64,000 nucleotides of DNA from Setophaga petechia (lineage: Eukaryota > Chordata > Aves > Passeriformes > Parulidae): positions 8,246,001-8,310,000 of the forward strand of contig JANCRA010000012.1 in the NCBI GenBank assembly GCA_024362935.1, given 5' to 3'. The notes beneath the pieces are model-generated. The model was not told where the DNA came from, ran no database searches, and was given only the letters and a program-made list of their open reading frames with translations. The position numbers and the translations under genes are program-made. How positions within the stretch are numbered: the first letter of the stretch is position 1; each line of letters starts with the position of its first letter. This document shows positions 47,301 to 59,200 of this stretch, piece after piece.

Positions 47301-50300
47301 ATGTACCAGGTTTCTTTTACCCATTTGTTAAGAAATTATCTAACACTTACCAAGAAACAAGACGATCAACAAAACTATTATTGTAAGGAACATCTTGTTC
47401 CAAAATACTGCCATTTTGCTCCATAGAGGAAACATAAAAATCTTCTGCCATCTGTAAAATAGAATTGTGTTATTCAAAAATAATTAAGCACTAAAAGAAG
47501 AGCATTATAACCCCACAGAAGAGAGCCTTGTTATTGATAAGGGACTTGTACAACGTCTCTGAACAGCTGCTTTAATTGCAATATAATTTAGGTATATGTT
47601 AACTTTTCCAGTAATCTAACTTCTCTTTTTTGTTGTTAATACTTGCAAATTTTTTGCATGATAGCAGATACTCTGCAGATGTGTTTTATTTTAGCTTATA
47701 CTTTGGCTATCATTACATTGTATTCAGTCCTGAATATTACAAGGGATAGGATAAAGACTGTAAAACCCATTCCATTATTTTTATTTTTTAACCACAAGTA
47801 CCTCTATTAACTCTGAAGTACAAGGATTGTTATTACATTCTTACTTGTAATGACAACAAAATGACAAGTCTTGTGTTCATATTTTGTTAAGACTTAAAAT
47901 CTCTTTCCCAAGCATAAATTTGCTGGCTACAGAAGTGACTTCTGGTGAGGCCAGTGGTGGTGTAGACTACTTCCTTTTTTTGAACAATTAGTTGTCTATT
48001 TGATATTGCTGCATGAAGGGCTGTAGCAGAAGTCACACTTGTAGCACAAACAAAGAGCATCTGATGTGCTCAAATGAACTGAAATAGGTGATAACAGAGC
48101 ACCTACTTGTCCTTTGCTGCAGGTTAGAATCAGTGCTACTGCACAAATGAAATATTACCTAGTAATGCCATAGGGATGTAACACAGACAAACCACTCAAC
48201 ATCTGATTATAGGAAGTAAAATTTCCTACTTTTGTTAAGACTTATGAGAGACTGTTCACCCTCTAACAGTGGTTGCCAATCTACTATTAATTTAAATGAA
48301 ACTGTAGCATCATCTCCTATAGCTCTTTCCAGCTCTCCACCAGAAAGAATTAAAATGCTTTTGTACTGTGCATGCAAAAACCTCATTTAAGTCTTCTAGT
48401 ATAATCTGAATTCTTTATAGCAGACAGCCCCACTCTGTATCAAATGAAAAGCTTACTTCCAGCTACAACTCAAACAAAGCCAATTCACTAACTCTTTAAA
48501 CATGCAATTTTCCAAGCTCCATACTGACCTTCACTTAAGAAGTGATTCTTTGAGGTATGACCTTAGATAAACTACACTGCCAAGTTATAATCAGGCTTAA
48601 AATATGGATCTCTTTACTGGAAAATCTTCCTATGTTCTACTTTCACATTTATTTTCCCTCAACAAGAGCTGACATTCACATTTACTAACACTGCTCTTCT
48701 TTTTGGTGACAAAATTCATATAAATATAAAACTTTCATACTATAACACTAGCCACCATTTTAGATGTACTATACCTCATAGAACAGATACTGTCAATTTA
48801 CTCATTCCCCAGGAACTTATAAACTTGTTAGCAAATTTGAAAAGAAACATTTAAAAATGTGCACACACAAGAGAGAGAAGCAATCCATTTGAAAACTGAC
48901 AACTGAGTAAATCAAAATTTCCAAGAACAGCAGTTTCCCACCTGTCCGTAACCATGCATGCCTTACTGCTGACAGAACCAGCTTCCAGGCCACCGAGATG
49001 TGTCAGGCAGAGCTGCTGCCCCCTGGAACTGTCACAACAGCTAAATCTGATTTTTAATCCCACAAGATTCCTGCAAGTTTTGTTAAGAAGTTAATTGCAT
49101 ATACCATATAAAGGATAATGTGATTTCACTCCTTCAGAAACCACCATTCAGAGGAACAGCTGAATATACTCCAAACAAAGCACACAAATCTATCCTTTCC
49201 ATATAATCAAAAGCACTGTGTTTAATATTTGAATAAATTTTTGTAAAACTGCACATTACGAATTTGCTTTTCAGCCACAAACATTGGACTCTGTTTGCAT
49301 CATAAGTGAAACATATTTCAATACTCCCAAAGTATTCTGCTTGTGACATCAGCCTGCAGAAATTCTTGCAGCTAGTTTCCTCACATAAGCCATTAATAAT
49401 CTGATGATTATGACTCCTGTAACACTCCTCTCCTCTTACATAGCTGCACTTTTGCTTAGAGAACAGTAAGAAATACAACAACTCAATAGTCTATGTTGAA
49501 ATGATGAACCCCTTACAAGCCAACTTGTAAAAAACCAGAAGTTGAATTAGATTTCAGAACAGTTTCCATTTCTCAAGCTGAGGGCACATGCCTAATCATT
49601 GGTTATCAGCTGTGGAGGTGCCAGTCATTTTCAATTCTCCTCCACAGGTTTAAGCAGTTAAATCCAGACTTTCCACCACAACTCTTGTTCCTTAACAGAA
49701 CAGTAAATGCAACATCATTCTAAACACATCTAAAGATGCAGGAAACAAACATGCAACAGTTTTTACAGAGCACTGGTGAGACAGCTTTAAAGTTTTATTC
49801 TGCTTTTTGTTTTGGGGGTTGTGGTTTCTTTCTTTAAGACTCCTTCTTTTGTGGGTTTGGTTCTTCTTGGAAGACATCCTGATATTCTTAAAAGAAAGCA
49901 GAAGTCTGCTTCTCTGCCTCCTGCAGAGAATCTAGCTTTATTTCCTATACGGAAATAATATTACAAAATTTGAAGAGCAACTTAGAGGAAACAAGATCAT
50001 GCTAAGTCAGGCCTCTGCAGACACTAAAGGTAATAAATTAATTTTCTTTCCCTTCCTGTGTGCCTTTATTTTACAAGAATTTATTATTTTCTTAATATTT
50101 GGGTTGTGCTCCAGAAGTAGTACTATTTTCTTAACCTATATATGAGTTTTTATAGAGTTTTACAGAGGTCTTTATTCCAGTAGTCCTGAACCTTTTGCTT
50201 TAAACTCAACTCCAGTTTTTTTAAACAAGTGATCACAAATTTCTTGCAGCCGTTACACACAGTTTGCCGCTTGCTTTGAGTATCTGACGTCTTATCTCTT

Positions 50301-50816
50301 CAACACCCACAACGCCTAGAGTACACCAAAACATAAAGCTGCACCTCACAAATCTGACAAACTGCTGAAAAAACCGCACTGTCCTCTCGTTAATTACTGC
50401 CGGATGCCTTTCTCTACGCTGCCTGCTGCCCAGCTCTGGGAGAAGCCGTCCCACCTGCTGAGCAAAGCCGGGGGCTCCTCTGGGCACCCGGACCGCTGCT
50501 CCCGCATGAATCAGCATTGCGTAGAAACCGTAAAGCTCCTTAAACAGGCTTGCGATTCCAGCCGCTCCTGACACTCGAGTCCCTAACAGCATTCCTTCCG
50601 CTTTGTTTACAACTAGCTTAGGATGCAAAGCAAAGCTCCGTGGTTATGAAAAGAGAGGCATAAAATAAACCCAAACTGGTGACGAGAGCAAGCTGTGTTG
50701 CTCAGCACACCCAGGTCCTCCTACCTCAGCGGAGAGATGAACGGCAGGCAGAGCACGAGAATTACTCCGATTTCGCCATACAGGAAGGCAGCCACTGCCG
50801 TCCACTGGAAAGTCAT
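29302..50816 (-). CDS. BCAP29: B-cell receptor-associated protein 29 (complete, 7 coding exons)
   Basis: An ER integral membrane protein of the BAP29/BAP31 family, which helps sort and quality-control membrane cargo and forms heterodimers with BCAP31. Seven GT-AG exons sum to 732 nt, 243 residues plus stop; human BCAP29 is 241. Three hydrophobic segments lie near residues 2-27, 44-64 and 103-119; the loop motif DAVREVRKYSSVH precedes MKLFRSQRNLYLSGFSL. A lysine/glutamate-rich coiled coil spans about 120-240, and the protein ends in KKDL, a di-lysine ER-retrieval tail. The ATG, MTFQWTAVAAFLYGEIG, sits in a CpG island and matches the family start. Chosen over BCAP31 because of the WSKMAVFWNKMFL segment and because DUS4L and SLC26A4 flank it in the mammalian order. 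Compared with human, the last residues differ (KKDL rather than KKRL) while keeping both lysines. Confidence 0.95.
30377..30402 (-). repeat. G-rich tract on transcribed strand (G-quadruplex-capable)
   Basis: The plus strand reads as C runs. The minus strand, which is the BCAP29 sense strand, has a four-G run, a three-G run and a seven-G run separated by 3-4 nt, enough for four GGG tracts. It lies about 300 nt after the donor of coding exon 6. Confidence 0.7.
30702..30802 (-). CDS. BCAP29: BCAP29 coding exon 6
   Basis: Residues 198-231, ALHKAKTEGAAVKKQSEG then LRREYDHLMKEFEQLQ, continuing the coiled coil. 101 nt. Acceptor ttttgcag, donor CAG|gtaggt. Confidence 0.95.
30803..38032 (-). other. 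BCAP29 intron, 7.2 kb
   Basis: Largest intron of the gene, AT-rich, with A/C-rich low-complexity patches near 33.68-33.72 kb and 36.05-36.10 kb. I see no coding exon, RNA gene or clear mobile element; open frames such as those at 33.0-33.35 kb overlap in several frames and look like chance. Confidence 0.55.
38033..38144 (-). CDS. BCAP29: BCAP29 coding exon 5
   Basis: Residues 161-198, ALSGKGDSKKKESTDAAEE then KLKEEVERLKAELQKTSN, coiled coil. 112 nt. Acceptor tttaatag, donor AATG|gtgagt. Confidence 0.94.
38145..40694 (-). other. BCAP29 intron between coding exons 4 and 5
   Basis: AT-rich intron. Contains a small direct repeat (GCTAAGAGAATGTG at 39485-39498 and 39501-39514). Nothing else recognised. 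Confidence 0.55.
40695..40830 (-). CDS. BCAP29: BCAP29 coding exon 4
   Basis: Residues 115-160, VLRRTVTLLTQLAKEMASHA then EAAKKYMAENERLQE, where the coiled coil begins. 136 nt. Acceptor ttcaccag, donor GAG|gtatct. Confidence 0.96.
40870..40960. repeat. A/C-rich low-complexity tract
   Basis: CAAA/CCAAA-type simple sequence on the plus strand in the BCAP29 intron just upstream of coding exon 4. Similar tracts recur at 18.05, 24.6, 36.07 and 49.8 kb. Confidence 0.7.
41650..41677. repeat. 11-bp perfect inverted repeat, 6-nt loop
   Basis: Arms TTAACCTCCTA and TAGGAGGTTAA enclose CTTTTT. It lies about 100 nt from the 3' end of the CR1 copy that starts at 41,781. Confidence 0.9.
41781..43600 (-). 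mobile_element. CR1-type LINE remnant, minus orientation
   Basis: The left edge reads AGAATCACAGAATCATG, the reverse complement of the CR1 3' tail. The following about 1.8 kb resembles the long avian CR1 3' region (for example ...TTAATAAAGGCATTAAGCAATACTGAG and ACCCCTGAGAAGCACCAG). It is heavily diverged, with no intact reverse transcriptase frame, so it is an old 5'-truncated copy. The right boundary is uncertain by several hundred bases. Confidence 0.7.
45075..45225 (-). CDS. BCAP29: BCAP29 coding exon 3
   Basis: Residues 65-115, AVREVRKYSSVHVNEK, then HIQMKLFRSQRNLYLSGFSL. The last is the most conserved family segment. 151 nt. Acceptor gtttgcag, donor GGCT|gtaagt. Confidence 0.97.
45226..50724 (-). 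other. BCAP29 introns around coding exons 2 and 3
   Basis: 45226-47350 and 47452-50724 flank coding exon 2. Both are AT-rich apart from the rise in GC after 50.4 kb at the promoter island. A T/G-rich tract lies at 49.80-49.87 kb. No other gene or element recognised. Confidence 0.55.
47351..47451 (-). CDS. BCAP29: BCAP29 coding exon 2
   Basis: Residues 31-65, RWQKIFMFPLWSKMAVFW then the second membrane segment FLTIIVLLIVLFL. 101 nt. Acceptor ttttacag, donor CTTG|gtaagt. Confidence 0.96.
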
Positions 50817-51440
50817 CGTCCCGGCGGCCTGCGGAGGAACGGGCGGCTCTGACTTCCCCTCCCGAACGACCCCGGGGACAGGGAGATGGGCACCGGGACA
50901 GCCCGGGGCTGCGCCGGCCTGGCGGGCAGAGCCCCGCGGGTTCCTCCCGTCGCCTCCCGCCCCCCAGCGCTGCCGGCGCCCCCTGCGCGGCCGCGGAGCC
51001 CCGGGGCCGCCTCATTCCCACTCCCTCCCGCCCGGCCTGCCTTCGAACCTCGTCAGCGCCGGCACCTGGCGGAGCTGATGGCGGCCAGAGGGCGGGAGCG
51101 GGGCCTCACCGGCCGCGGCTGCGGAAGCGCGGGCCGGTCTCTCTGCCGGCACAGGGCGGGGCGGGCGGGGAACCGGGGTGTCTCTGGGGACACGGTGCCG
51201 CCTCCGCCTTGCCCGGGGGATGTGGGCCGGGACGGGGCTGAGTGACACGGCGGGGGAGGCGCGGAGCTCCCGCCGGCCGGGCCGGGGAAAGGTGCGAGAG
51301 GGGGAGGGATGCGGACTCCGGCCCGGGCGTCCCCGGCGCACAGGCCGCGCTCGGCCCGGCCCGGCCGCCCGGGCACTCGTGCGGTGCCACCTGCGGAGCG
51401 GGGGGCTACCAAGGGGCCGCGCCTCTGTTGGGAAACGCGT
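50395..51440. promoter_or_regulatory. CpG-rich promoter island of BCAP29
   Basis: GC- and CpG-dense block containing the BCAP29 start codon at its left side. A possible leader exon may end at about 51,066 (GCCAG|gtgccg) and splice to the acceptor at about 50,829. Multiple overlapping long open frames on both strands here reflect composition, not genes. Confidence 0.85.
50725..50816 (-). CDS. BCAP29: BCAP29 coding exon 1 (start codon)
   Basis: Residues 1-31, MTFQWTAVAAFLYGEIG then VILVLCLPFISPL, the first membrane segment. Donor GAG|gtagga. Just upstream, cctccgcag at about 50,829 is a good acceptor, suggesting a separate non-coding leader exon as in mammals. Confidence 0.95.
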
Positions 51441-52972
51441 GGATCTACGCGCTGAGAAGGGTTCATATGAGCATTATCTTTTTCCTATCTAGGGAATGGT
51501 TATAAGCACTTTGCTGAGGAATTCTGCTGTGATCATCCCACCGCTCCGCTCCGTGACTCGAGCTTAATGGACTGGGGAGTTCAACTCTGCTCTCCAACAT
51601 TGTTTCGTGTTTAGAAACACGAGTTTCTAAAGTTCAATTAAAATACTCCGTGTGTCCATCCATTCCCTCCTTCAAGTGTTACACGACATTAATGTACTAA
51701 GACCCAGTACATAATTTTCTCAAGGAGTACAGGTCCAGCATTCATAAAGACAGCACAAATAACAATCGAACAACAGTCTCAAACACGGTCCAACAGGCCT
51801 GTTTGGGCCTCATGAATAAAACAGAATTCCTTCAGAAAACCGTGTTCTATCCTACGGCTCTGCTCAATGCTTTTTATCTGTAACCCAAGGCTCCAAGCAC
51901 ATTATTTCCATGCAACTCTCCTTCTTTGCTCCTATATAAGAAGGCCGTGCTCTGATCACTTTTTCCTTTTGATACTAACAGAAGCTGAGGTGCTGTCAGT
52001 GGAAGAGATTACCTTGTCTACCTGGGCATCACCAGCACTCTTTGACGCAACTACTTGCTTTGGGGAATTCTTTCCCAATTAAGTTCCATCAACATGAGAC
52101 ATAAAATGCTGTGAATAGTAGTTCTTTGTTACTCTAATCCATTGGAACTGACATGGGGTGGGAAGTTCTTGCATAAGCAGTTTTGAGCAGAGCTGCTTGC
52201 AGCTGCTCAAAATCTGAAATTGTTTACTTACAATTTCCCAGGTCTGCAGCCTGGGGATGGAGCCAGTATGTCAACATTTTTCTAGCTGCTGCCAAGCAAT
52301 GTCTGGATGAAAGGTTACATCCCAAATAATTGTTTATGCACAACAAATACTGGAGAGAGATATAAGGAGTCATTTCAATCCAATCCACACAGTAGGAATA
52401 GCCCCAGTTTTAAGTAGTATTTTTAACACATTTTCATAAACATACATAATCAGCACTATAGACAAAACACAACCTCTTAGAATGTTCTGGTTATTACATT
52501 TTAGCTATTGGCCTACAGACAGTGTACTTCACTGAAGCTGTTAAAACATGAATAAAAACTTTAATTACAGAGCAATTTCCATTTCTGAGCAGCTTACTCA
52601 CCTTTCCAGCACTGTAAGCTGCTCTCCCAGCAGCATAGCCTCATACTGGTAGGACTGTATTTACTTGTCCCTGATACTAGAGACTTGGAGCCACTTCTTC
52701 ACTTGAGGGGCTCCATAAGATGTCAGAAAGGCTCACTGTGAGTGTGATTGCTGTGCACTTCCCTGCAGCTGATGCATGTTCCCCACCAACCTAAAATGAG
52801 TTCTGAAGAAAAGACACGTCTCCTGCAAACCTCTGTGAGACCTTTCTTCTCCTGTTGAGTGCACTCTGCTGCTCCTGGAAGGAATTCTAACTGAAGTTGT
52901 AAAGTCTGGGTTGTTGATGTAAGGCTGTCTCTCAAAAACTGAACCACCATATGATGAATATGATGCCATACT

Positions 52973-52995
52973 ACACACACACACATATATATATA
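52973..52995. repeat. Dinucleotide microsatellite (AC)6(AT)n
   Basis: Six AC units pass directly into AT units. Likely length-polymorphic. Confidence 0.9.
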
Positions 52996-55369
52996 AAATG
53001 GCTGTCTGCTTTAGTGAAAAAAAAAATCTTCCTCTTCCATTAGGGAGGTGACAAAGTATTCAGAAGCAGAAAAAGGAAATGCCTGTATACTAACGACTGG
53101 TTAGAGAAGTGAAATCAACTAATTTGCTTTTGAAGCAAAAAAAAAGTTTAAACTTTTTCTGTTTGGGCTTCTGTGACAGCCTTATCATCACACACTGCTT
53201 TTGCCCAACCATCAACCCAAGAGACCTAAAAAATTTAACGATAGGCAATAGAGAAAATGGGATTATGTAGGCTGTGTGAGAGTGCTGGGGTTACTGTAGC
53301 AAGACAAAAGTAGCAAAAGCATAGAGGTATTATGAGAATATGGTATTGTTGTGCAGGGAGGTTTAACATAAAGAACAGGATCAGTTACAGGAGCAAAGAA
53401 CCCAAAATAGGAAACAGGGCTTTGTATATTATATTACTTGCTTTGTACTTATGCTATAACATTTAAAAACTAGAAAATAGAAAGACCGACCACTTGGTGA
53501 GGTTAAAAGTAACATATACAGCAGAAGGACTACATCCAGTGATTTTAACCTGGAAATTAGTATTTTTCCATATTCAAATCTCTTATAATGAGAAATATGA
53601 CCATATTGTAAAAACAACACTGGTAGCTGAATAACTCTCATCCTTAGCAATTTATGTATATTGGAACAGTATGGTGTTCAAAGTATGGCTTCAAGACTCC
53701 AACTTTGCAATTTATTCTATGGAACACAGTGAAGTATGTTCAGATGCATACAAAATTCAGAATGGAAGGTGAACAATTCATTTCACCCTTGAAAAGAGAT
53801 GATGAACTTCCATTGACTTTTATGATACATAATAGGCCAGATCAAGCACTCCATAATTACTACCAATATTAACAGCAACCTAGGTCTTGTATTTCAGGCA
53901 GAAATCTCTGTGATTAATCTCACACAGGCACAACAACTGCTGCCTTCAAAATCATCAAGTAGTCAGTTTCTAAATAGGTCAAGGTATTTCCAGTCCTCTA
54001 AAATTCAATTTTCCCAATACTACAGAAAAAATAAAGCCTTTGTGTTGATCATATGTAATAAATTATTCTTCTCTGCTCCTTGAGGTTAATGGGAGTTTGC
54101 TACATATAGTAGCTGCTAGCAAAATCATAAAACTCTTAAAAAAATGGCAACAAAGAGCTTAGTAATACTTTCACAAATCCTTTTCTTCTACAATTCAGTT
54201 GCATAGTTTTACTTCAGAAGAGGCTGGGAGCTTTTCAGAACTGAGGAGAACAGTATTGCAACATAACTGGATGAACTTGATACTGGAAATCTGGTAGTAC
54301 AAAATACCTAGTCACGCAGTTGGAAAGTAAGAACTTCTGCTCTAAAAGTGGGAGCTCATAATTTACATGATGAATGTTAGTTGAGCAAAAGTGAAGTATT
54401 AGAAGTAGTATTAACTGTAGAGAACACTGCTGGGAATTTACCTGGAATTCTAAACAGAACTGTGCCCAACTAATGTCAAGAAAACCTTACAATCCAGAAG
54501 AGTGAATAAATAGTTGTGTGAAGGAATGGACACACCAAAAATGGTTGTAGAGGTTGTCTCAATTAGCCTAGGAGAGCAAAGCATGTCTGTAGTTTTCCAT
54601 TTGTTAGCACATTAGGAAGGTGATCATATCAGGAGAATTATGTAACTTTGCTGCCTTAAATAGTGAACTGGACTTGATGCCTTGGGTCATGCCTTTCAAA
54701 CTTTTGTTTATATGCCTAAATCAGACATATTCATTATGAAAAAGAATCAAGTATTTTATGCTATTGCATTTAAAAAATGGTGATAATAAGATACCTGAAC
54801 TATGAAAAGATTTGGAGAGTAGCATCAAAAGCAAGCTTCCCTCCTCCAGATTGCTGTCTAGTAAAAAGAATTACAACGGCATACAAAACCAAGTAATTTA
54901 TTTAGAAAATCTGGAACTATTCACATGTATATTCATAGAACAATCACAGTCAGAAAACTCGGCAATTTTTGGTATGAATTTCTGTGTAAACATATAAAGA
55001 AAAAAAAATTTGATTACAAATAATTGCACTGTATAATTTTTTGAAATTTCCCTTGGAGAACAAATGCAGGTGGTGTGTAATGTTATTACCTTGTTCTAAT
55101 TTTCACTATTGTACCTCTACATAATGATTCAAAGCCAAGTGGCTGTCATGCTTTGATAAGCAACATGCCAGCAGGCAGAAAAAGGACTGCAAGAGCCCCA
55201 CTGAGAGAATCTGTCAGCTTTTCTTCGACCTAAAAAGTTCTGGTTTGGTAGATAATAGGGATTTAATCTTGTATACAATTATTCTACAGTAGATAAAACC
55301 CCCTGAATTTAGTTAGATTAAACTTAGAAGTCTTGTTCTTTAGATTCAGCTAAATTTGTACTTAAACTA

Positions 55370-55420
55370 TCTCTTCCTTTTTTCTTCTTTCCCTCTTCAT
55401 TTTCCTTCTTCCTTCTTTCC
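55370..55420. repeat. Polypyrimidine tract
   Basis: About 50 nt of almost pure C/T on the plus strand, downstream of the DUS4L stop in transcript direction. Confidence 0.8.
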
Positions 55421-55650
55421 ATAATTGTTTATCTATTCTGTGTTTCTTCTGCTATAAGAAGTATGGAATTTTTCTAAATTAAAAATAACAGAGTTTTAGG
55501 CTGCAAAAGAAACATCAAATTTAAAAAAGGATAGTATGATGGGCTTTAAGCTTATGTTATCTAAAACAAAAACTTCTACAGTTGCTACCTTTGTATTCTT
55601 TTGGTCTGAAATTACTGTCATTATCTATAAGTAGTCCTGATTTTAGGGGG

Positions 55651-55656
55651 TTTAAT
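55651..55656 (-). promoter_or_regulatory. Candidate polyadenylation signal of DUS4L
   Basis: ATTAAA on the minus strand about 310 nt after the stop. A canonical AATAAA occurs further on at 54897-54902. Either may be used. Confidence 0.3.
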
Positions 55657-55966
55657 GTAAGAAAGGCCCTAGTTTTGTAATCATATTGCTATGAGCAATT
55701 ATCTGATGAAAAATTAAATTGCTGGGGCCTTACAATAATCAATCCTCTTTGCAGTAGTGCATTGTAATAGAATTCCACATTTGTAGATTTTTGAATATTC
55801 TTTAGAGTGGAAAAAAAAAGACATAAAAATATAAAGTATCATCCAAATAATAATGTTTTGCTGTGCTGAAAATACTTACACAATATACAAATATGACTAA
55901 AAAGTAAAAACCCAACGAAAACTTTTACAGTTTATCGACAATTGCAAGATACAAGTTTACATAGGA

Positions 55967-56232
55967 CTAACATACTTTCATTTGCCCCAAACCATAATGA
56001 TCATTCAGATAATCTAGTACTGCTGAGGTACTTGATAAAACATTGAAGACTTTTTTTTCTTGTTTTGAAGTGATGCGCTCCATCATGTACATTAAGTGGT
56101 GGTGAAAACACGTAAAAGGAGTTCCGTGCTCAAGGGCAATGTCAACCCAGTCCTGGATGCACTGAAAAGGTGTCTCTTCATATCCTGCAAACATAGCTGG
56201 ATTTGCCAAGAGTCCTCTAGCCACCATTATAC
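55967..56232 (-). CDS. DUS4L: DUS4L terminal coding exon
   Basis: IMVARGLLANPAMFAGYEE then CIQDWVDIALEHGTP, YMMERITSKQEKKVFNVLSS, YLNDHYGLGQMKVC and a TAG stop. 266 nt. Acceptor ttgaag, without a strong pyrimidine tract, but the frame and family match are unambiguous. Confidence 0.95.
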
Positions 56233-59200
56233 CTTCAAATTGGAAATTAAAGCAGTAAGTTACATTCTAGTTTCAATTTTATGCTAAATCTTCCTGTGGA
56301 CTTTGTACAGCACCCCTTAGGGCACCCACCCAAAGCTTACAGATAATAATGGGAGAACAACAGGGATGAGTATTACAGCTGTATCAGAGAAATCCATTGA
56401 ACAAGGCAAACCTCAGAGATCTACACCACCTAACCACACATTCCAGAAATTTTGAAACAAAACACAGGTCACAGAAGCATTTTTTCCCTTCTTTTTAAAC
56501 TGCAACTAATTAGTACTTTGTTCTTATTCATTACACACATTATTGATTTGTAACATAAAATTACAATGGAAAGACAAAAGAGGACCAATAGTTTTCTGTG
56601 TAACTCAGTCTATTCACTGTCCTTCTTCCACTAAGAGATGGAATGGCTCAATTCAATGGCACAATTAAGAACATTTTAGGACTCTTGATCTGCAGTAGAT
56701 CTTTCTGAACAAGCGTGTAGTGTATTTGCAACTCTAATCCAATACTATCAGATAAACCCATACAAGTTCTACTGTAATTTTTCTGTGATTAAGTGTTTCT
56801 GGTTTTCTGCACTATCAAGATATAATCTGTCACACTCAGTCTTTTCTTAAAAAATAGGATGATCAGAATTGAAAAATTTATTTTGTCATTGTCCATGACA
56901 GAAAAAATTGAATGCTTAATATTTTTACTACTGAAGAAGGTCAGCTGGACTATGAGAACATTTTTTTGTATTATGCATTTCCTTCCTGCTCTGTATTTGG
57001 GGGGAAAGTCACTGTAAGCAGCATGGCAGCTTGGTTCAATTTCTGTTGTAGCTATTAAACAGCAACAGTGTTGGCAGAAACCTGCCACAGGTACTGTTCT
57101 CTTTCCTGGAAGTCACAAAGTCTGTAGATAAAGATTACCTTTTCAGAACATACCCCAAATTTCCATACTGACTTGAAACGACAGACAGTTGAAGGATCTG
57201 TTGTGACTTAATAACTGAAAAAAAATCCCCAAATTCTATGACTGAAATGAAATTGCAATGCCTCACTGTGTCCTTGAAGTTAACCATCTGGCTTAACAAA
57301 TATCCCTTTTCCACTGTGTTCTTACTGTAAGAAATCTGCTCCCATATGCAGGAAGTAGAGATTCCCAAGTAGAAGTTTACAGTTCTTTAAAATGATCAGC
57401 TCCATAAACAGACAGAATGTCTGAAGGTCCTCCTGAACTCCACTGAGTGATGAGATAGCATAATTAATCACAGAGCTTTTGTAATTTGCCTCAGAAATAA
57501 TTATTTGTGGCTTTGAATTGCAGTGCTCTAGTGTTCCGATGATCACCAGTGATTCTGCTTATGAGTTTTTTAAGGCATCTAAAATATCCTCTTTCATTTG
57601 TCTCCTCAAGGAGAGAAAGCACTCAAATCATGTCCTACTTACATTCAAAATAAATACTTGAAACCTGGTAAGTGTACTTAGAAAATAGAGTATGTTTAAA
57701 ACCTGGTAAGTGTACTTAGAAAATAGAGTATGTTTAATCTTACCATCTGCTTCTGTCAAGTGATGAACATTTTCAGCATCTTTTAAAGATTTAATGTCTC
57801 CATTAGCCACAATAGGTATAGACATGCTTTGTTTAATTATTTTAATTGCATCGTAATGTACAGGTTGATGCCTTTCTTCTGTACTTCTCCCATGTACTGT
57901 AATCCATGAAACTCCAGCTGCTTCAGCTTTCTGACATAGGTCAACTGTTCTTTTTAAGTCCTCATGGATCCTAAAATTGCAAGGAATGAAAGCAGTAGGT
58001 AGTAAATTTCCTGGCCTATATAAAAAGCACTCCTCCATAAGGAGGAATTACCACAGATTTTCATAAATAACAGTATAAAGCCAATATTACAGTTGGAAAA
58101 CAGTGTTTGATTTTTGAGGTGTTTTTAAGATATATGAGTTTAGTGTATGGAAACCGGTATTTATTTTAACATTTCCCACTTATATCACGTCTCTGTAATA
58201 TACATGGTCAATTTTATAAAGATTGAGCAAGGGTACCCCAAAAATCTAAAATTAAGGCCATGATTTTGCATATTTTGTGGGGGAAAAAATCTAATTTATA
58301 ATAGTCCCCCTTTCCAGAAGGACTGGAAATTGAGTTGCAACTTAAATGACAAATAACAAAAGGCACATAGGATATATGGCTAAATAATGGATCGAGAATG
58401 GTCATAGAATCATAGAATGGTTCAGTGTGGAAGCAACCTTAAACATCATCCAGTTCCAATTCCCTGGCTATGGGGAGGTAGTGGATCTTGCACTAGACCA
58501 GGTTGCTCAGATGTCATCCAACCTGGCCTTACAAACTTCCAGGGATGGGCATTCATAATTTCTCTGAGCCACCTGCTCCAGGGCTTTAGCACCTCCACAG
58601 TAAAGAATTTCTTCCTAATTTCTTTTAATCTAATCATGCCCTCTTTTAGCCTGAAGCCATTCCCCTTTGTTCAGTCACATCATGCCTTTGTACAAAGTCT
58701 GTCTCCATCTTTCTAGTGGACTCCCTTTAGAGTCCACTAGAAAGGACTCTAAAGACCTTACACCAGAAAGGCTGCTGTAAGGTCTCCCTGGAGCCTTCTA
58801 TTCTCTGGGCTGCACACAAAGCAATGCAAAACAAGTCTACAGAAGTTTAGAAGCTGATGTAGGGAAGCAGAATGTATTCCTTACAGCAGCTGTGCAACCA
58901 GTTCTCAGTTTTGTTACCCATCCCTTTATACTCAATCGCAACTGTGGCTCTGCTCTCAAATAGCTCACAAAGCAAATCCTTGTGATGATACAGACTGTGT
59001 ATTGCTTTTCTTTTATAGAAGCCCTCATCTTTTAACTTGTACTTTCATATTGTTTGGATTGCAAGAGAACTCTAGCTCACAGTATGTTATCTGGGTAAGT
59101 GGTCAAAGGCTGCGCTGGTTCTAAGTTTTCTATCACTTGCCCCACACATTTGAGTCAAAAAATCTCAGCAGTCTTCACATGTAAGGAAATTGCTATTATG

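Larger units (their letters stand above)
51441..55650. other. Gap between BCAP29 promoter and DUS4L 3' end
   Basis: About 4.2 kb without recognisable exons. Holds a CA/TA microsatellite at 52973-52995 and a polypyrimidine tract at 55370-55420. The rightmost part probably includes the DUS4L 3' UTR. Confidence 0.55.

Noticed and set aside
29302..50816. Alternative assignment to BCAP31
   Set aside because: The residues of coding exon 2 and the tail are closer to BCAP29, and the neighbours are those of BCAP29.
51012..51492. Several 90-140 codon open frames on both strands in the BCAP29 island
   Set aside because: Arg/Pro/Gly-rich composition artefacts overlapping each other in many frames.
58417..58716. 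99-codon plus-strand open frame
   Set aside because: Falls in the antisense of a CR1 3' end.
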